This document shows positions 25,109 through 36,682 of a DNA stretch of 64,000 nt, one piece after another. Both the position numbers and the translations under genes were made by a program. Below the pieces are notes generated by a model. That model ran no database searches. It saw nothing but the letters and a program-made list of their open reading frames with translations, and was not told the DNA's origin. Where the stretch lies: contig OX359264.1 of assembly GCA_947179155.2 (NCBI GenBank), positions 60,971,202 through 61,035,201 of the forward strand, read 5' to 3'. Position 1 is the stretch's first letter. Every line of letters begins with the position of its first letter. Source of the DNA: Hedera helix (Eukaryota > Streptophyta > Magnoliopsida > Apiales > Araliaceae).

Positions 25109-25836
25109 GGTGTCTTTTATGGCACGTGGTGAATGTTCTCTTTGGCCCGTAGTGCAAAGATGAACTGTTGGTTGGTATGATTATGACCAAAGGCTGAATC
25201 TGGTATAATCATGACCGTTGGTGCTTTATTGAATATCTTTGGCCCGTAGTGCAAAGATGAACTGTTGATTTGCATGATTATGACCAGGAACTGTGAATTT
25301 TTATTATCATGACTAATGGTATTTCAGATGATAAAAGTTGATGATGCTTTTACTAAAAAGAGAAGCGAGTGGACATTATGGTCTGCATTATTCTTCTAAT
25401 AGATTGCTCATTCCGCTGCTATTATTGATCTGAACGTTGTTTAAGAATTTAACTACAGTTTTTGATATAAACCTTGTAGTCTATTGTATTCTATCAAGAA
25501 CTCAACTATTGAAGGCTAATGATAATTTATTCGTCATTATCTTAGTCATGATATTTCTTACTGGGCTATTTGAGCTCACCCTTTCTTTTGTCCCATTGTT
25601 TTCAACAGGAGATGAGAACGTAACGGGGTCTAGCCGGGGGATGGAGTGAGAGTCCGAGGAATAGCTGTCATAGTCTTCACGTGTTGTAAAATAGTGTGCC
25701 AATAATAGTGAAGACTTAGTTGTGTATTATTATACACTGTATTGTTGTACGTTGTGCTTTGTTATAATAATTTTGTTGTAGTCTTTTGACGACTCAAGTT
25801 TGGGCTGTGTGGGCCTAGATTTGGGGGCGTCACAGT

Positions 25837-25848
25837 TGGCATCAGAGC
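25837..25848 (+). other. primer-binding site, internal region A
   Basis: TGGCATCAGAGC starts two bases after the LTR end. The plant initiator tRNA-Met complement is TGGTATCAGAGC, so there is one mismatch. The same site follows LTR-B1 (35860-35871) and LTR-B2 (43133-43144). Confidence 0.8.
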
Positions 25849-26034
25849 TTAGGAATATGGTCTTTAATGGAGATCTGGGGTTAGAACTAGGAGGGGAGAG
25901 ACGAATAGAATCAGTCACTAGTGCGTCCTACCTAAATTAGATTTTATTATCTAATTAGTTGATTTGAATATAGGGACATGAAGTGATGAGTCAGTTTATT
26001 TGAACTAACATCTATTTTGTGACCACAGTTAAGT

Positions 26035-26643
26035 ATGGCATCTGGAAATCAAGAGGTTAACCACGGAGTACCCGAAGTGAATGTAGAGGCCACAAACAAT
26101 TCTTCTACAAACTCAGAGTTGAATAATTTGCCTAAAGCAAGAATTTTTTGTATCCGATCTAAAGAAGAAGAAGGTGAAAGTTCTACCGTCGTTCTTCCAA
26201 ATTCGTTCTTTAAAGGATATCCGGAACTTGCGGAAATTGTTGCCTTTAATTTGCTCGACAGTTGGAAACATATCATCACCTGGTTATGCTCGATAACAAA
26301 GGATCAGAATATATGGACGTTTCATATAAGTCTTTGGGATTTATGGTGTTCGAGCTATGATTTTCAAGATTATTTAAAAATGATGTATCTATACTTTTGG
26401 GCGTTACAATTTAGAGGAATTCAGGTTAAGTTAGTCACTATCGTGGAAACTGTAGTCTATCGAAGATATTATTTTAATGGAAATCATTGGTACGCTACTA
26501 CTGATGAAGTTGAAGAATCTGAGAAACAGTTCGTTAGAGAACTATTTCGTGGTATCCCCATGGTTGAAATACGTGAAGATCCGGATGAAGTATATGGGAC
26601 TCGATTTGATGATGACAGCCTTGATGATCAAGAAATCGAATGA
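26035..26643 (+). CDS. retrotransposon ORF1 in place of gag, copy A (202 aa)
   Basis: The open frame lies where gag should be, 200 bp after the primer-binding site, and starts MASGNQEVN. The N-terminal 70 residues are polar and acidic. The middle (about 85-150) is rich in Trp, Tyr and Phe (TWLCSITKDQNIWTFHISL, YFWALQFRGI), and the C-terminus is acidic (EIREDPDEVYG). There is no CCHC zinc knuckle and no capsid motif that I recognise. The frame is intact although pol in the same copy is decayed. It is closely similar to the ORF1 at 36062-36682. Its stop (TGA) lies inside the start of the pol frame, which is +1 relative to it. It may be a very divergent or replaced Gag; its function is unknown. 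Confidence 0.7.
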   Translation: MASGNQEVNHGVPEVNVEATNNSSTNSELNNLPKARIFCIRSKEEEGESSTVVLPNSFFKGYPELAEIVAFNLLDSWKHIITWLCSITKDQNIWTFHISLWDLWCSSYDFQDYLKMMYLYFWALQFRGIQVKLVTIVETVVYRRYYFNGNHWYATTDEVEESEKQFVRELFRGIPMVEIREDPDEVYGTRFDDDSLDDQEIE

Positions 26644-27772
26644 GGTGATGACCGGTAAGCTATTCATCAATTATCGAGAAGTCTATGCCATGTTAGATAT
26701 TGGCTCTATCCACTCTTTTATCTCACCTATATGTACTCAACGTTTAAATTTGCCTATTGAAAACTTAAATCTTGTCTTATCAGTTGAAATCTCATTGGGA
26801 GAAATACCTATTACATTTACTATCTATAAAGCTTGCCTAGTTTAAATCAACAACCTCACATTACCTGTTGACCTTATTTCTTTGGAGATGCATGAATTTG
26901 ATGTGATTTTAGGAATTGATTGGTTGACTACCCATCATGCTAAAATTGATTGTTTTCATAAGATTATTAGTTTTCATATTCCTAATCAACCTGTCATGCA
27001 AATTCAAGCAACTAAACCATTGAAATCTATAACTATTATTTCTAGCTATAAAGTCATTCGTTTATTGAAAAACGGATGTCAAGCCTTTTTAGCCCATGTC
27101 ATTGATTTGAACAAAAACACGTCAAACTTGAATGATATTCCTATTGTTAATGAGTTCCTGACGTTTTTCCTGAGGAACTTCCTGGCTTATCCCCAAACCG
27201 AGAAATTGAATTCTGTATCGATCTTGAACCCGATACTAAACCTTTTTCCAAAGCTCAATACCAAATGGCTCCCATAGAACGCCAAGAGATGAAAGTTTGA
27301 TTATTAGATATCGGTATCATTCGAGCGAGGAATGCGAGAAGAGTTTTCAAGAACTCAAGAGGAGACTTATTTCAGCTCCTGTTCTGACCATTCCATCAGG
27401 ATCAGGAAAATTTGTCATATATAGCGATGCTTCAGGCAAAGGTCTAGGCTGTGTCCTTATGCAACATGGAAAGGTTATAGCCTATGTCTCTCGACAACTC
27501 AAAGATTATGAGAAAAATTACCCTACTCATGATCTAGAGTTGGCAGCAGTCGTTTTCGCGTTGAAAATCTGGAGACACTACTTGTACGGAGAGAAAGTGG
27601 ATATCTATACGGATCATAAAAGTCTCAAGTATTTCTTCACCCAGAAGGAACTTAACATGCGACAACGACGTTGGCTTGAGCTGTTGAAGGATTATGATCA
27701 CACAATCCAGTATCACCCGGGAAAGGCGAACGTTGTAGCTAACGCTTTGAGCAGAAAATCTTATGCGAGTAC
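26630..27772 (+). pseudogene. pol fragment of copy A: decayed protease, no RT, RNase H
   Basis: The pol frame begins just before the ORF1 stop (KKSNEVMTGKLF). Several lesions are visible against copy B. The protease active-site motif DTG reads DIG (LDIGSIHSF). A C-to-T change makes a TAA stop at about 26843. A base is lost near 27165 (GAGTTCCTGACG). About 0.7 kb covering the whole reverse transcriptase is deleted at 27323/27324. RNase H follows and is still open (YSDASGKGLG, DLELAAVVFAL, IYTDHKSLKYF; frame 27297-27794). The reading is then cut by the solo LTR at 27773. This copy cannot make RT or an active protease. Confidence 0.85.
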
Positions 27773-28834
27773 TGTAAGACCCCGAATTTTATGAAATACA
27801 AAATTTAATTTTTCTTCATATAGATATTTTTTTTAAACAGTAAGTGGTTAAATCGATAAAGTTAAAAGTTAAGGATGTTATGTGCAAATTTTATTTTGTC
27901 GGATAATATTCGCTTTGTCAGGGAATATTCGTTTGGTCGGGGAATATTCGTTTGGTCCGACGGCGCCAAAATAATAAATTATTGGTGGACCCCACAACGG
28001 AATATTTGTCGGATATAGAAAACGACATAAATAACCTTTTTAAATAAAAATAGTCAACGGAACTGTTAAAATACCGGTGATAAAAGAATAGTAGCATACG
28101 GTAGTTATTGGTATTTTCTGTAGCACTCGGTACTCTACAGTAACACACGGTATTGCATAGTGTCTCATATTTTTGGTCTGATAATTGACACCGTAACTAT
28201 TACGCATCATTTCATCGATAATTGTCACTGCATAATATTTTATATTATCAATTCAATAATTGTTGTTACACAGTATTTTGCATTATTGATTTAATAATTG
28301 TCATTACACTGTATTTTATATCATTGAGTCAATAATTGTTGTTGCACTGTTTTTAAAATTATTGAACCTAATAATTGTCACAGTAACATATGCACAGTAA
28401 TTCACATTATTGAATCAATAATTGTCATTACACAGTAACGTATGCTTTATTTTACATTATTGGTATCTCTATTATGATGTTTTTTAAACAGTTGTATTTC
28501 ATTAATTTATTGACTTGATATCTAAGAGCTAACTATACTGTACTATACTGTATTTATAACAATTAGTCATAATAATTGAATTGATAAAGTTATTTGTTTA
28601 TAATATAAAGTTAAGTGATTATTAGGTGATATGAAATGAATGGTGTAGATTAAAGTGTGAATTATTGTTGAATAATTAAATTGATTTGTTTATAATATAA
28701 AGTTAGGTGATTATTAGGTGATATGAAATGAATGGTGTAGATTAAAGATAATATAATATTTGAAATGGATGGTGTAGATTAAAAGATGATCTTTAAATGA
28801 ATGGTTTAGATTAAAGGAATGATAAGATTTTTGG

Positions 28835-28843
28835 CTATAAATA
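28835..28843 (+). promoter_or_regulatory. TATA box of the solo LTR
   Basis: CTATAAATA is followed by GAAGCCTTAAC. The same element lies at 33991-34000 (LTR-B1) and 41264-41273 (LTR-B2). It sits about 2.45 kb upstream of an intact integrase frame on the same strand. Confidence 0.6.
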
Positions 28844-29874
28844 GAAGCCTTAACTTAAGGATTTTTCATAAACTTCCTTACTTGTTCTTTCTTTCTCTCT
28901 CTAAATACTTCTTTGTGTAAGTTCTCTCTAAGTGTTCTTAAGTCATTCCTAGTTTTGAAATCTTTTACATTCTCCTTTGAATTCCCGAGTGGAATTTTCT
29001 TATGTACAGTAACTCTTTCGAAAAATCATAGTAAATTCATTATTTGTCAGAATTTAATGAATTAAAAGCCCGTCTCTTCAGTTTTTCGTCCTCTACAAGT
29101 TTGAAGAAGGAAGAAAAGTCATCTGAAATCATCTTCATGCCTTAAAATACTAAAAACCGTAACCTATTCTGATTTTCGTCACTATTTTCAGTCTTAGTTT
29201 TGAAAATTCATAACTCATTCATATTAACTCCGAATTGAGTGATTCTTGAGTCTATGCCGCCTATCTTTACGAGAGTAACATTATTTTAAAAATATAAAGA
29301 GATTTTAAAAACTCTAGAAGACTCAAAAGTCAGATTCTTTACTGCTACATAGACAAACAAGGAAGGATTTGTTCGGCTAATAAACTTGTTTCACAATATC
29401 AAGGTAAGGAATGTCATCTTCTTTCATCTTCCATTATTCAAACTTACTACGGTAAGGAATATCATCTTCTTTCATATTCTATTGTTCAAACTTACTATAG
29501 TAAGGGATGTCATTTTTTTTCATACTCTTAAATTTACTACTTGTAAGGAATATCATTCTTTTCACACTCTTAAATTTATTACGGTAAGGAATATCATTCT
29601 TTTCACACTCTTAAATTTATTACGGTAAGGAATGTCATTTTCTTTTCTTACTTGTAAGAAATATCATTTTCTTTCATACTCTTAACATACTATGGTAAGG
29701 GATGTCATTTTTTTTTTTACTCTCAAATTTACTACTAGTAAGGGATACCATCTTTTTCATCTTCCATTATTCAAACGTACTATGGTAAGGAATTATCATT
29801 ATTTGATTCTCGATAATAATATTGTTTCTTCCTTACTCATAAGACGTGCCTTTTATTTCCATGTATTAAATTGT

Positions 29875-30065
29875 GGGAATAACCTTACGGAGCGGATTGC
29901 CGCCTGTTGGTGAATAACCTTTCGTATTCATTCATTATTAATCTCTGAGAATAACCTTACGGAGCGGATTGCCGCCTGTTTGGTGAATAACTCTTTGTAC
30001 TCAAATTCTATTAAATTGTGAGAGTAACCTTACGGAGCGGATTGCCGTCTGTTGGTGAATAACCC
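29875..30065 (+). repeat. 63-bp tandem array, solo LTR (3 units)
   Basis: Three units have the core TTACGGAGCGGATTGCCG. The GCGG-ATTG-CCGC hairpin is longer than in LTR-A. In the third unit CCGCC reads CCGTC. Confidence 0.9.
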
Positions 30066-31249
30066 TTTGTATTAATTTCCTTTACCTTTTGTTAATCAAA
30101 CCTGCTACGGTAAGGGATATTATTTTCTTTCATACTCCTAAATCAAAATTTATTATGGAACTATTGCTTCTATAATTTCTGAAAATATTATATGTTCCAT
30201 AATAGTTGAACTTCATTATTTCAACTGAACCTTCCTATTTACGTGAACATTTCTATTGAATTGTAACCGTTATTCTGAACTGTGGATCTTGAATATCATT
30301 TTTAAATTTCACTCCACATCATGTTGACAATTTGGACATTATTTAAATCTGCACAAAGTAAACTTCCGATACTTATTGTTATCCTATTTCTTCTGTTCAT
30401 CATTTATATCATTCTAATCATCCAAAAATCAAGCTGTTGTGAATATCTGTGGCCGGGGGCACAGATGTGATATATTTGTTGAACAGATGATAGGTTAAAG
30501 GCGATATAATAGGTTAAAGGCGATACATCTGTTCGGTGTCTTTTATGGCACGTGGTGAATGTTCTCTTTGGCCCGTAGTGCAAAGATGAACTGTTGTTTG
30601 GTATGATTATGACCAAAGGCTGAATCTGGTATAATCATGACTGTTGGTGCTATATTGAATATCTTTGGCCCGTAGTACAAAGATGAACTGTTGATGTGCA
30701 TGATTATGATCAGGAACTGTGAATTTGTATTATCTTGACTAATGATATTTCAGATGATAAAAGTTGATGATGTTTTTCCTAAAAAGAGAACCGAGTGGAC
30801 ATTATTCTTCTAATAGATTACTTATTCCGCTGCTATTATTGATCTGAACGTTGTTTAAGAATTTAACTGCAGTTTTTGATATAAACCTTGTAGTCTATTG
30901 TATTCTATCAAGAACTCAACTGTTGAAGACTAATGATAATTTATTCGTCATTATCTTAGTCATGATATTCTTTACTGGGCTATTTGAGCTCACCCTTTCT
31001 TTTGTTCTATTGTTTTTCAACAGGAGATGAAAACATAACAGAGTCTAGCCGGGGAATGGAGTGAGGGTCCGAGGAATAGTTATCATAGTCTTCACGTTTT
31101 GTAAAATAGTGTGGCAATAATAGTGAAGACTTAGTTGTGTATTATTATACACTGTATTGTTGTACGTTGTGCTTTGTTGTAATAATTTTGTTGTAGTCTT
31201 TTGACGACTCAAGTTTGGGCTGTGTGGGCCCAGATTTGGGGGCGTCACA

Positions 31250-32848
31250 AGTACAAGTGCACTGCTGACAACACAAAAGCGTATTTTGTACGACTTACAA
31301 AAGATAGAGATAGAGCTAAAGACACCAGGAACTCACTCGAAGATTGCTCACGTGCGAGTAGAACCGGCTTTAATCGATAAAATTAAAGCTGCTCAAGCTA
31401 CCGATCCGGAATTGATAAACATGATAAAGAAAATACAAGAAGGTGCCATTCCCGAAGCAAGAATCGACGAGAAAGGAATACTTCGAGTCAACTCTCGACT
31501 CTGTGTTCCTAACGATCCTGAATTGAAGCATAAAATCATGACGGAGGCACACAACACGCCGTTTGCAATCCACCCAGGAGGTACCAAGATGTATCGAGAT
31601 CTTCGACATACATTTTGGTGGAATAATATGAAAAGGGAGATTGCAGAGTTTATCTCAAGGTGCCTAACTTGTCAACGTGTCAAGGCAGAGCATCAAGTAC
31701 CTAAGGGTCCATTACAACCACTTGAGGTTCCCGAATGGAAGTGGGAACACATCAATATGGATTTCGTGACGGGTCTTCCCAAAGTTTCTCAAGGCTTAGA
31801 TGCAATTTGGGTCATCGTAGATAGATTGACCAAATCCGCTCATTTCTTGCCTATACGAGAAAACTTTTCACTTGAACGTCTTGCCGGTATGTACATAAAT
31901 GAGATCGTGAGATTGCATGGCATGCCAGTTTCCATAGTTTCTGATCGAGATCCTAGATTCACTTCACGCTTTTGGATCAGTCTACAAAAAGCTATGAGCA
32001 CCGAGCTACGATTCAGTTCTGCATACCATCCTCAGACGGACGGACAATCGGAAAGGACGATCCAGACCCTCGAAGATCTTTTGAGACTTTGTGTATTAGA
32101 CTTCAAAGGAAGTTGGGATAAGTACTTGCCGTTGGTGGAATTTTCTTACAACAACAGTTACCAAGCAAGCATAGGCATGGCTCCATTCGAGGCATTGTAT
32201 GGAAGGAAGTGTCGCTCTCCAATATGTTGGAATGAGGTAGGAGAAGCAAAATTGTTGGGACCCGAGTTGGTACGCTTGACGACCGAAAAGATCCAAATGA
32301 TCCGACAACGAATACAGACCGCACAAGAACGACAAAAGAGTTATGCTGATCTTCATCGGAGAGATGAGAGATTCAACGTCGGAGATCATGTATTCTTACG
32401 TGTTTCTCCATGGAAAGGAGTTACGAGATTCGGAAAGAGAGGAAAGCTTAACCCTCGATTTATTGGCCCATTTGAAATCCTCGATCGAGTAGGAACCGTA
32501 GCCTACAGACTAGCTTTACCACCAAGTATGTCTCGCATCCATAATGTTTTTCACATATCTATGTTACGTAAATATGTGAAGGACCCAAACCACGTCATTG
32601 AGTTAGAACCGGACGTTATAGCAGAAGATTTAACGTATGAGGAGGTACCTGTTAAGATCCTAGATAAGAAGGAGCAGATCTTACGCTCAAAGGTTATACC
32701 TCAAGTTAAGGTTTTATGGAGGAACCAAGATATTGAGGAAATGACCTGGGAGCTAGAATCTGAGATGAAGTCTAGGTATCCATACCTCTTCGAAATGCCA
32801 GGTACGTCAATTTCGGGGACGAAATTTCATAAGGAGGGGAGGTTGTAA
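31250..32848 (+). CDS. integrase-chromodomain part of pol, copy A (open)
   Basis: This is the 3' part of copy A's pol, cut from its upstream part by the solo LTR. The frame is open throughout, and an ATG at 31286 gives 520 residues. The zinc-binding region has HNTPFAIHPGG and a CLTCQ pair. The catalytic core shows MDFVTGLP, IVSDRDPRFTS and SSAYHPQTDGQSE. The GPF motif (FIGPFEIL) follows, then a C-terminal chromodomain (VKVLWRNQ, MTWELESEM). The stop codon TAA overlaps the first bases of the next LTR. In chromoviruses the chromodomain targets integration to chromatin. As a stand-alone frame it lacks the protease needed for release from a polyprotein. Whether it is expressed is unknown. Confidence 0.88.
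   Translation, partial: STSALLTTQKRILYDLQKIEIELKTPGTHSKIAHVRVEPALIDKIKAAQATDPELINMIKKIQEGAIPEARIDEKGILRVNSRLCVPNDPELKHKIMTEAHNTPFAIHPGGTKMYRDLRHTFWWNNMKREIAEFISRCLTCQRVKAEHQVPKGPLQPLEVPEWKWEHINMDFVTGLPKVSQGLDAIWVIVDRLTKSAHFLPIRENFSLERLAGMYINEIVRLHGMPVSIVSDRDPRFTSRFWISLQKAMSTELRFSSAYHPQTDGQSERTIQTLEDLLRLCVLDFKGSWDKYLPLVEFSYNNSYQASIGMAPFEALYGRKCRSPICWNEVGEAKLLGPELVRLTTEKIQMIRQRIQTAQERQKSYADLHRRDERFNVGDHVFLRVSPWKGVTRFGKRGKLNPRFIGPFEILDRVGTVAYRLALPPSMSRIHNVFHISMLRKYVKDPNHVIELEPDVIAEDLTYEEVPVKILDKKEQILRSKVIPQVKVLWRNQDIEEMTWELESEMKSRYPYLFEMPGTSISGTKFHKEGRL
32831..32843 (+). other. polypurine tract of copy A
   Basis: AAGGAGGGGAGGT lies directly before the TG of LTR-B1. The identical tract precedes LTR-B2 at 40105-40117. 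It would prime plus-strand DNA synthesis. Confidence 0.85.
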
Positions 32849-35800
32849 GACCCCGAATTTTATGAAATACAAAATTTAATTTTTCTTCATATATATATAT
32901 TTTTTTTGAAACAGTAAGTGGTTAAATCGATAAAGTTAAAAGTTAAGGATGTTATGTGCAAATTTTATTTTGTCGGACAATATTCGCTTTGTCGGGGAAT
33001 ATTCGTTTGGTCGGGGAATATTCGTTTGGTCCGACGGCGCCAAAATAATAAATTATTGGTGGACCCCACAACGGAATATTTGTCGGATATAGAAAACGAC
33101 ATAAATAACCTTTTTAAATAAAAATAGTCAACGGAACTGTTAAAATACCGGTGATAAAAGAATAGTAGCATACGGTAGTTATTGGTATTTTCTGTAGCAC
33201 TCGGTACTCTACAGTAACACACGGTATTGCATAGTGTCTCATATAATTGGTCTGATAATTGACACCGTAACTGTTACGCATCATTTCATCGATAATTGTC
33301 ACTGCATAATATTTTATATTATCAATTCAATAATTATTGTTACACAGTATTTTGCATTATTGATTTAATAATTGTCATTACACTGTATTTTATATCATTG
33401 AGTCAATAATTGTTGTTGCACTGTTTTTAAAATTATTGAACCTAATAATTGTCACAGTAACATATGCACAGTAATTCACATTATTGAATCAATAATTGTC
33501 ATTACACAGTAACGTATGTTTTCTTTTACATTATTGTTATCTCTATTATGATGTTATTTAAACAGTTGTATTTCATTAATTTATTGACTTGATATCTAAG
33601 AGCTAACTATACTGTATTTATAACAATTAGTCATAATAATTGAATTGATAAAGTTATTTGTTTATAATATAAAGTTAGGTGATTATTAGGTGATATGAAA
33701 TGAATGGTGTAGATTAAAGTGTGAATTATTGTTGAATAATTGAATTGATTTGTTTATAATATAAAGTTAGGTGATTATTAGGTGATATGAAATGAATGGT
33801 GTAGATTAAAGTGTGAATTATTGTTGAATAATTAAATTGATTTGTTTATAATATAAAGTTAGGTGATTATTAGGTGATATGAAATGAATGGTGTAGATTA
33901 AAGATAATATAATATTTGAAATGGATGGTGTAGATTAAAAGATGATCTTTAAATGAATGGTTTAGATTAAATGAATGATAAGATTTTTGGCTATAAATAG
34001 AAGCCTTAACTTAAGGATTTTTCATAAACTTCCTTACTTGTTCTTTCTTTCTCTCTCTAAATACTTCTTGTGAAAGTTCTCTCTAAGTGTGCTTAAGTCA
34101 TCTTGAGTATTTGTGAAGATCTATAAGTATACGTGTACTGTTCAAGTTAATCAACCTCATTTAAATCAATATCCAGTCACGTGTTGAGGTAAGGGATACC
34201 ATCTTTTTCATCTTCCATTATTCAAACGTACTATGGTAAGGGATTATCATTATTTGGTTCTCGATAATAATATTGTTTCTTCCTTACTCATAAGACGTGC
34301 CTTTTATTTCCATGTATTAAATTGTGGGAATAACCTTACGGAGCGGATTGCCGCCTGTTGGTGAATAACCTTTCGTATTCATTCATTATTAATCTCTGAG
34401 AATAACCTTACGGAGCGGATTGCCGCCTGTTTGGTGAATAACTCTTTGTACTCAAATTCTATTAAATTGTGGGAATAACCTTACGGAGCGGATTGCCGCC
34501 TGTTGGTGAATAACCTTTCGTATTCATTCATTATTAATCTCTGAGAATAACCTTACGGAGCGGATTGCCGCCTGTTTGGTGAATAACTCTTTGTACTCAA
34601 ATTCTATTAAATTGTGGGAATAACCTTACGGAGCGGATTGCCGCCTGTTGGTGAATAACCCTTTGTATTAATTTCCTTCACCTTTTGTTAATCAAACCTG
34701 CTACGGTAAGGGATATTATTTTCTTTCATACTCCTAAATCGAAATTTATTATGGAACTATTGCTTCTATAATTCCTGAAAATATTATATGTTCCATAATA
34801 GTTGAACTTCATTATTTCAACTGAACCTTCCTATTTACGTGAACCTTTCTATTGAATTGTAACCGTTATTCTGAACTGTGGATCTTGAATATCATTTTTA
34901 AATTTCACTCCACATCATGTTGACAATTTGGACATTATTTGAATCTGTACAAGGTAAACTTCCGATACTTATTGTTATCCTATTTCTTCTGTTCATCATT
35001 TATATCATTTTAATCATCCAAAAATTAAGCTGTTGTGAATATCTGTGGCCGGGGGCACAGATGTGATATATTTGTTGAACAGATGATAGGTTAAAGGCGA
35101 TATATTAGGTTAAAGGCGATACATCTGTTCGGTGTCTTTTATGGCACGTGGTGAAAGTTCTCTTTGGCCCGTAGTGCATAGATGAACTGTTGTTTGGTAT
35201 GATTATCACCAAAGGCTGAATCTGGTATAATCATGACCGCTGGTGCTATATTAAATATCTTTGGCCCGTAGTGCAAAGATGAACTGTTGATTTGCATGAT
35301 TATGATCAGGAACTGTGAATTTTTATTATCATGACTAATGGTATTTCAGATGATAAAAGTTGATGATGTTTTTACGAAAAAGAGAAGCGAGTGGACATTA
35401 TAATCTGCATTATTCTTCTAATAGATTGCTCATTCCGCTGCTATTATTGATCTAAACATTGTTTAAGAATTTAACTGCAGTTTTTGATATAAACCTTGTA
35501 GTCTATTGTATTCTATCAAGAACTCAACTGTTGAAGGCTAATGATAATTTATTCGTCATTATCTTAGTCATGATATTTCTTACTGGGCTATTTGAGCTCA
35601 CCCTTTCTTTTGTTCCATTGTTTTTCAACAGGAGATGAAAACATAACAGGGTCTAGCCGGGGAATGGAGTGAGGGTCCGAGGAATAGTTATCATAGTCTT
35701 CACGTTTTGTAAAATAGTGTGACAATAATAGTGAAGACTTAGTTGTGTATTATTATACACTGTATTGTAGTACGTTGTGCTTTGTTGTAATAATTTTGTT

Positions 35801-35857
35801 GTAGTCTTTTGACGACTCAAATTTGGGCTGTGTGGGCCCAGATTTGGGGGCGTCACA
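32844..35857 (+). repeat. LTR-B1 (3014 bp)
   Basis: It starts TGTAAGACCCC and ends GGGGGCGTCACA. It follows the polypurine tract of copy A and precedes the primer-binding site of copy B, so it is shared by both. Its promoter block (about 33456-34149) differs completely from LTR-A. The block contains three copies of AAGTTAGGTGATTATTAGGTG and a TATA box at 33991-34000. The 63-bp array has five units (34326-34661). It is nearly identical to LTR-B2. Confidence 0.93.
34326..34661 (+). repeat. 63-bp tandem array, LTR-B1 (5 units)
   Basis: The five units alternate between two forms (GGGAATAACC...TGTTGGTG and GAGAATAACC...TGTTTGGTG), so a pair of about 137 bp looks like a higher-order unit that has duplicated once relative to the solo LTR. 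Confidence 0.9.
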
Positions 35858-36061
35858 GTTGGCATCAGAGCTTAGGGATATGGTCTTTAATGGAGATCTG
35901 GGGTTAGAACTAGGAGGGGAGAGACGAATAGAATCAATCACTAGTGTGTCCTACCTAAATTAGATTTATTTTTTTATCTAATAAATCGATTTGAATGTAG
36001 GAACATGAAGAGATGAGTCAGTTTATTTGAACTAACATTTATTTTGTGACCACAGTTAATT

Positions 36062-36682
36062 ATGGCATCTGGAAATCAGGAGGTTAACTATGAAATTACC
36101 GAAACAAATGTAGCTGTAAAACAAGAGGCGACGAATAATCTTCTTACAAACTCAGAGTTGAATCATTTGCCTAAGGCAAAAATTATGCGTGTTCTATCCA
36201 GTAAGGATGAAGGTGAAAGCTCTGCTACAGTCGTTCCAGATCCATTCTTAGAAGCAATTAAAGGAAGTAACGAACTTGCGGAAATTATTGCCTTTAATTT
36301 ACTCACTAATTGGGAGAGTGATATCACCTGGTTATGCTCTATAACAAAGGATCAGAATATATGGACTTTTCATATTAGTCTTTGGGATTTATGGTGTTCC
36401 AGCTATGATTTTCAAGATTATTTAAAAATGATGTTTCTATACTTTTGGGCGTTACAATTTAGAGGAATTCAGGTTAAGTTAGTCACTATCGTGGAAACTG
36501 CAGTCTATCGAAAATACTATTTTAATGGAAATCATTGGTACCTTACTACTGATGAAGTTGATGAACCCGAGAAACAGTTTGCTAGAAAATTATTCAGTGG
36601 TATTCCCATGGTTGAAATACGTGAAGATCCGAATGAAGTATTCGGGATTCGATTTGACGATAACAGTCAAGAAACCGAATGA
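36062..36682 (+). CDS. retrotransposon ORF1 in place of gag, copy B (206 aa)
   Basis: This is the same gene as at 26035-26643 and is intact. It starts MASGNQEVN and carries the Trp-rich centre (ITWLCSITKDQNIWTF, YFWALQFRGIQVKL) and the acidic tail (MVEIREDPNEVFG). The N-terminal third differs from copy A by small insertions and substitutions, while the centre is almost unchanged, which suggests the centre is the constrained part. There are no CCHC motif, no transmembrane segment that I would trust, and no homologue that I recognise. The stop TGA overlaps the pol frame, which is +1. Confidence 0.72.
   Translation: MASGNQEVNYEITETNVAVKQEATNNLLTNSELNHLPKAKIMRVLSSKDEGESSATVVPDPFLEAIKGSNELAEIIAFNLLTNWESDITWLCSITKDQNIWTFHISLWDLWCSSYDFQDYLKMMFLYFWALQFRGIQVKLVTIVETAVYRKYYFNGNHWYLTTDEVDEPEKQFARKLFSGIPMVEIREDPNEVFGIRFDDNSQETE

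Larger units (their letters stand above)
22441..25834 (+). repeat. LTR-A, 5' outer LTR (3394 bp)
   Basis: It starts TGTAAGACCCCGAATTTT and ends GGGGGCGTCACA. A TATA box (CTATAAATAG) lies at 23384-23393. It differs from the B-type LTRs by a block of about 784 bp (23035-23818) that includes the TATA region; both sides of the block are shared. It contains repeats built on AATAATTGTxxTTACACTGT (22830-23030), short CTTACTACGGTAAGG repeats (23840-24060) and a 63-bp tandem array (24174-24483). Confidence 0.93.
27773..31249 (+). mobile_element. solo LTR inserted in pol of copy A
   Basis: A 3477-bp LTR of the same family starts TGTAAGACCCC and ends GGGGGCGTCACA, with no internal region. The flanks are AGTAC on both sides (27768-27772 and 31250-31254), and copy B has AGTAC once at the same place (ATGCGAGTACAAGTGCACTG), so the insertion site is certain. 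It is B-like in the promoter block (TATA at 28835-28843) but has extra sequence of about 300 bp (roughly 29000-29390) that LTR-B1 and LTR-B2 lack. The 63-bp array has three units (29875-30065). It probably arose by LTR-LTR recombination that removed a full element. Confidence 0.95.

Noticed and set aside
32965..33222. 85-codon minus-strand frame in LTRs (also 40238-40495 and, shorter, 27918-28148)
   Set aside because: It is antisense inside the LTR and is repeated only because the LTR is. There is no start context or family match.
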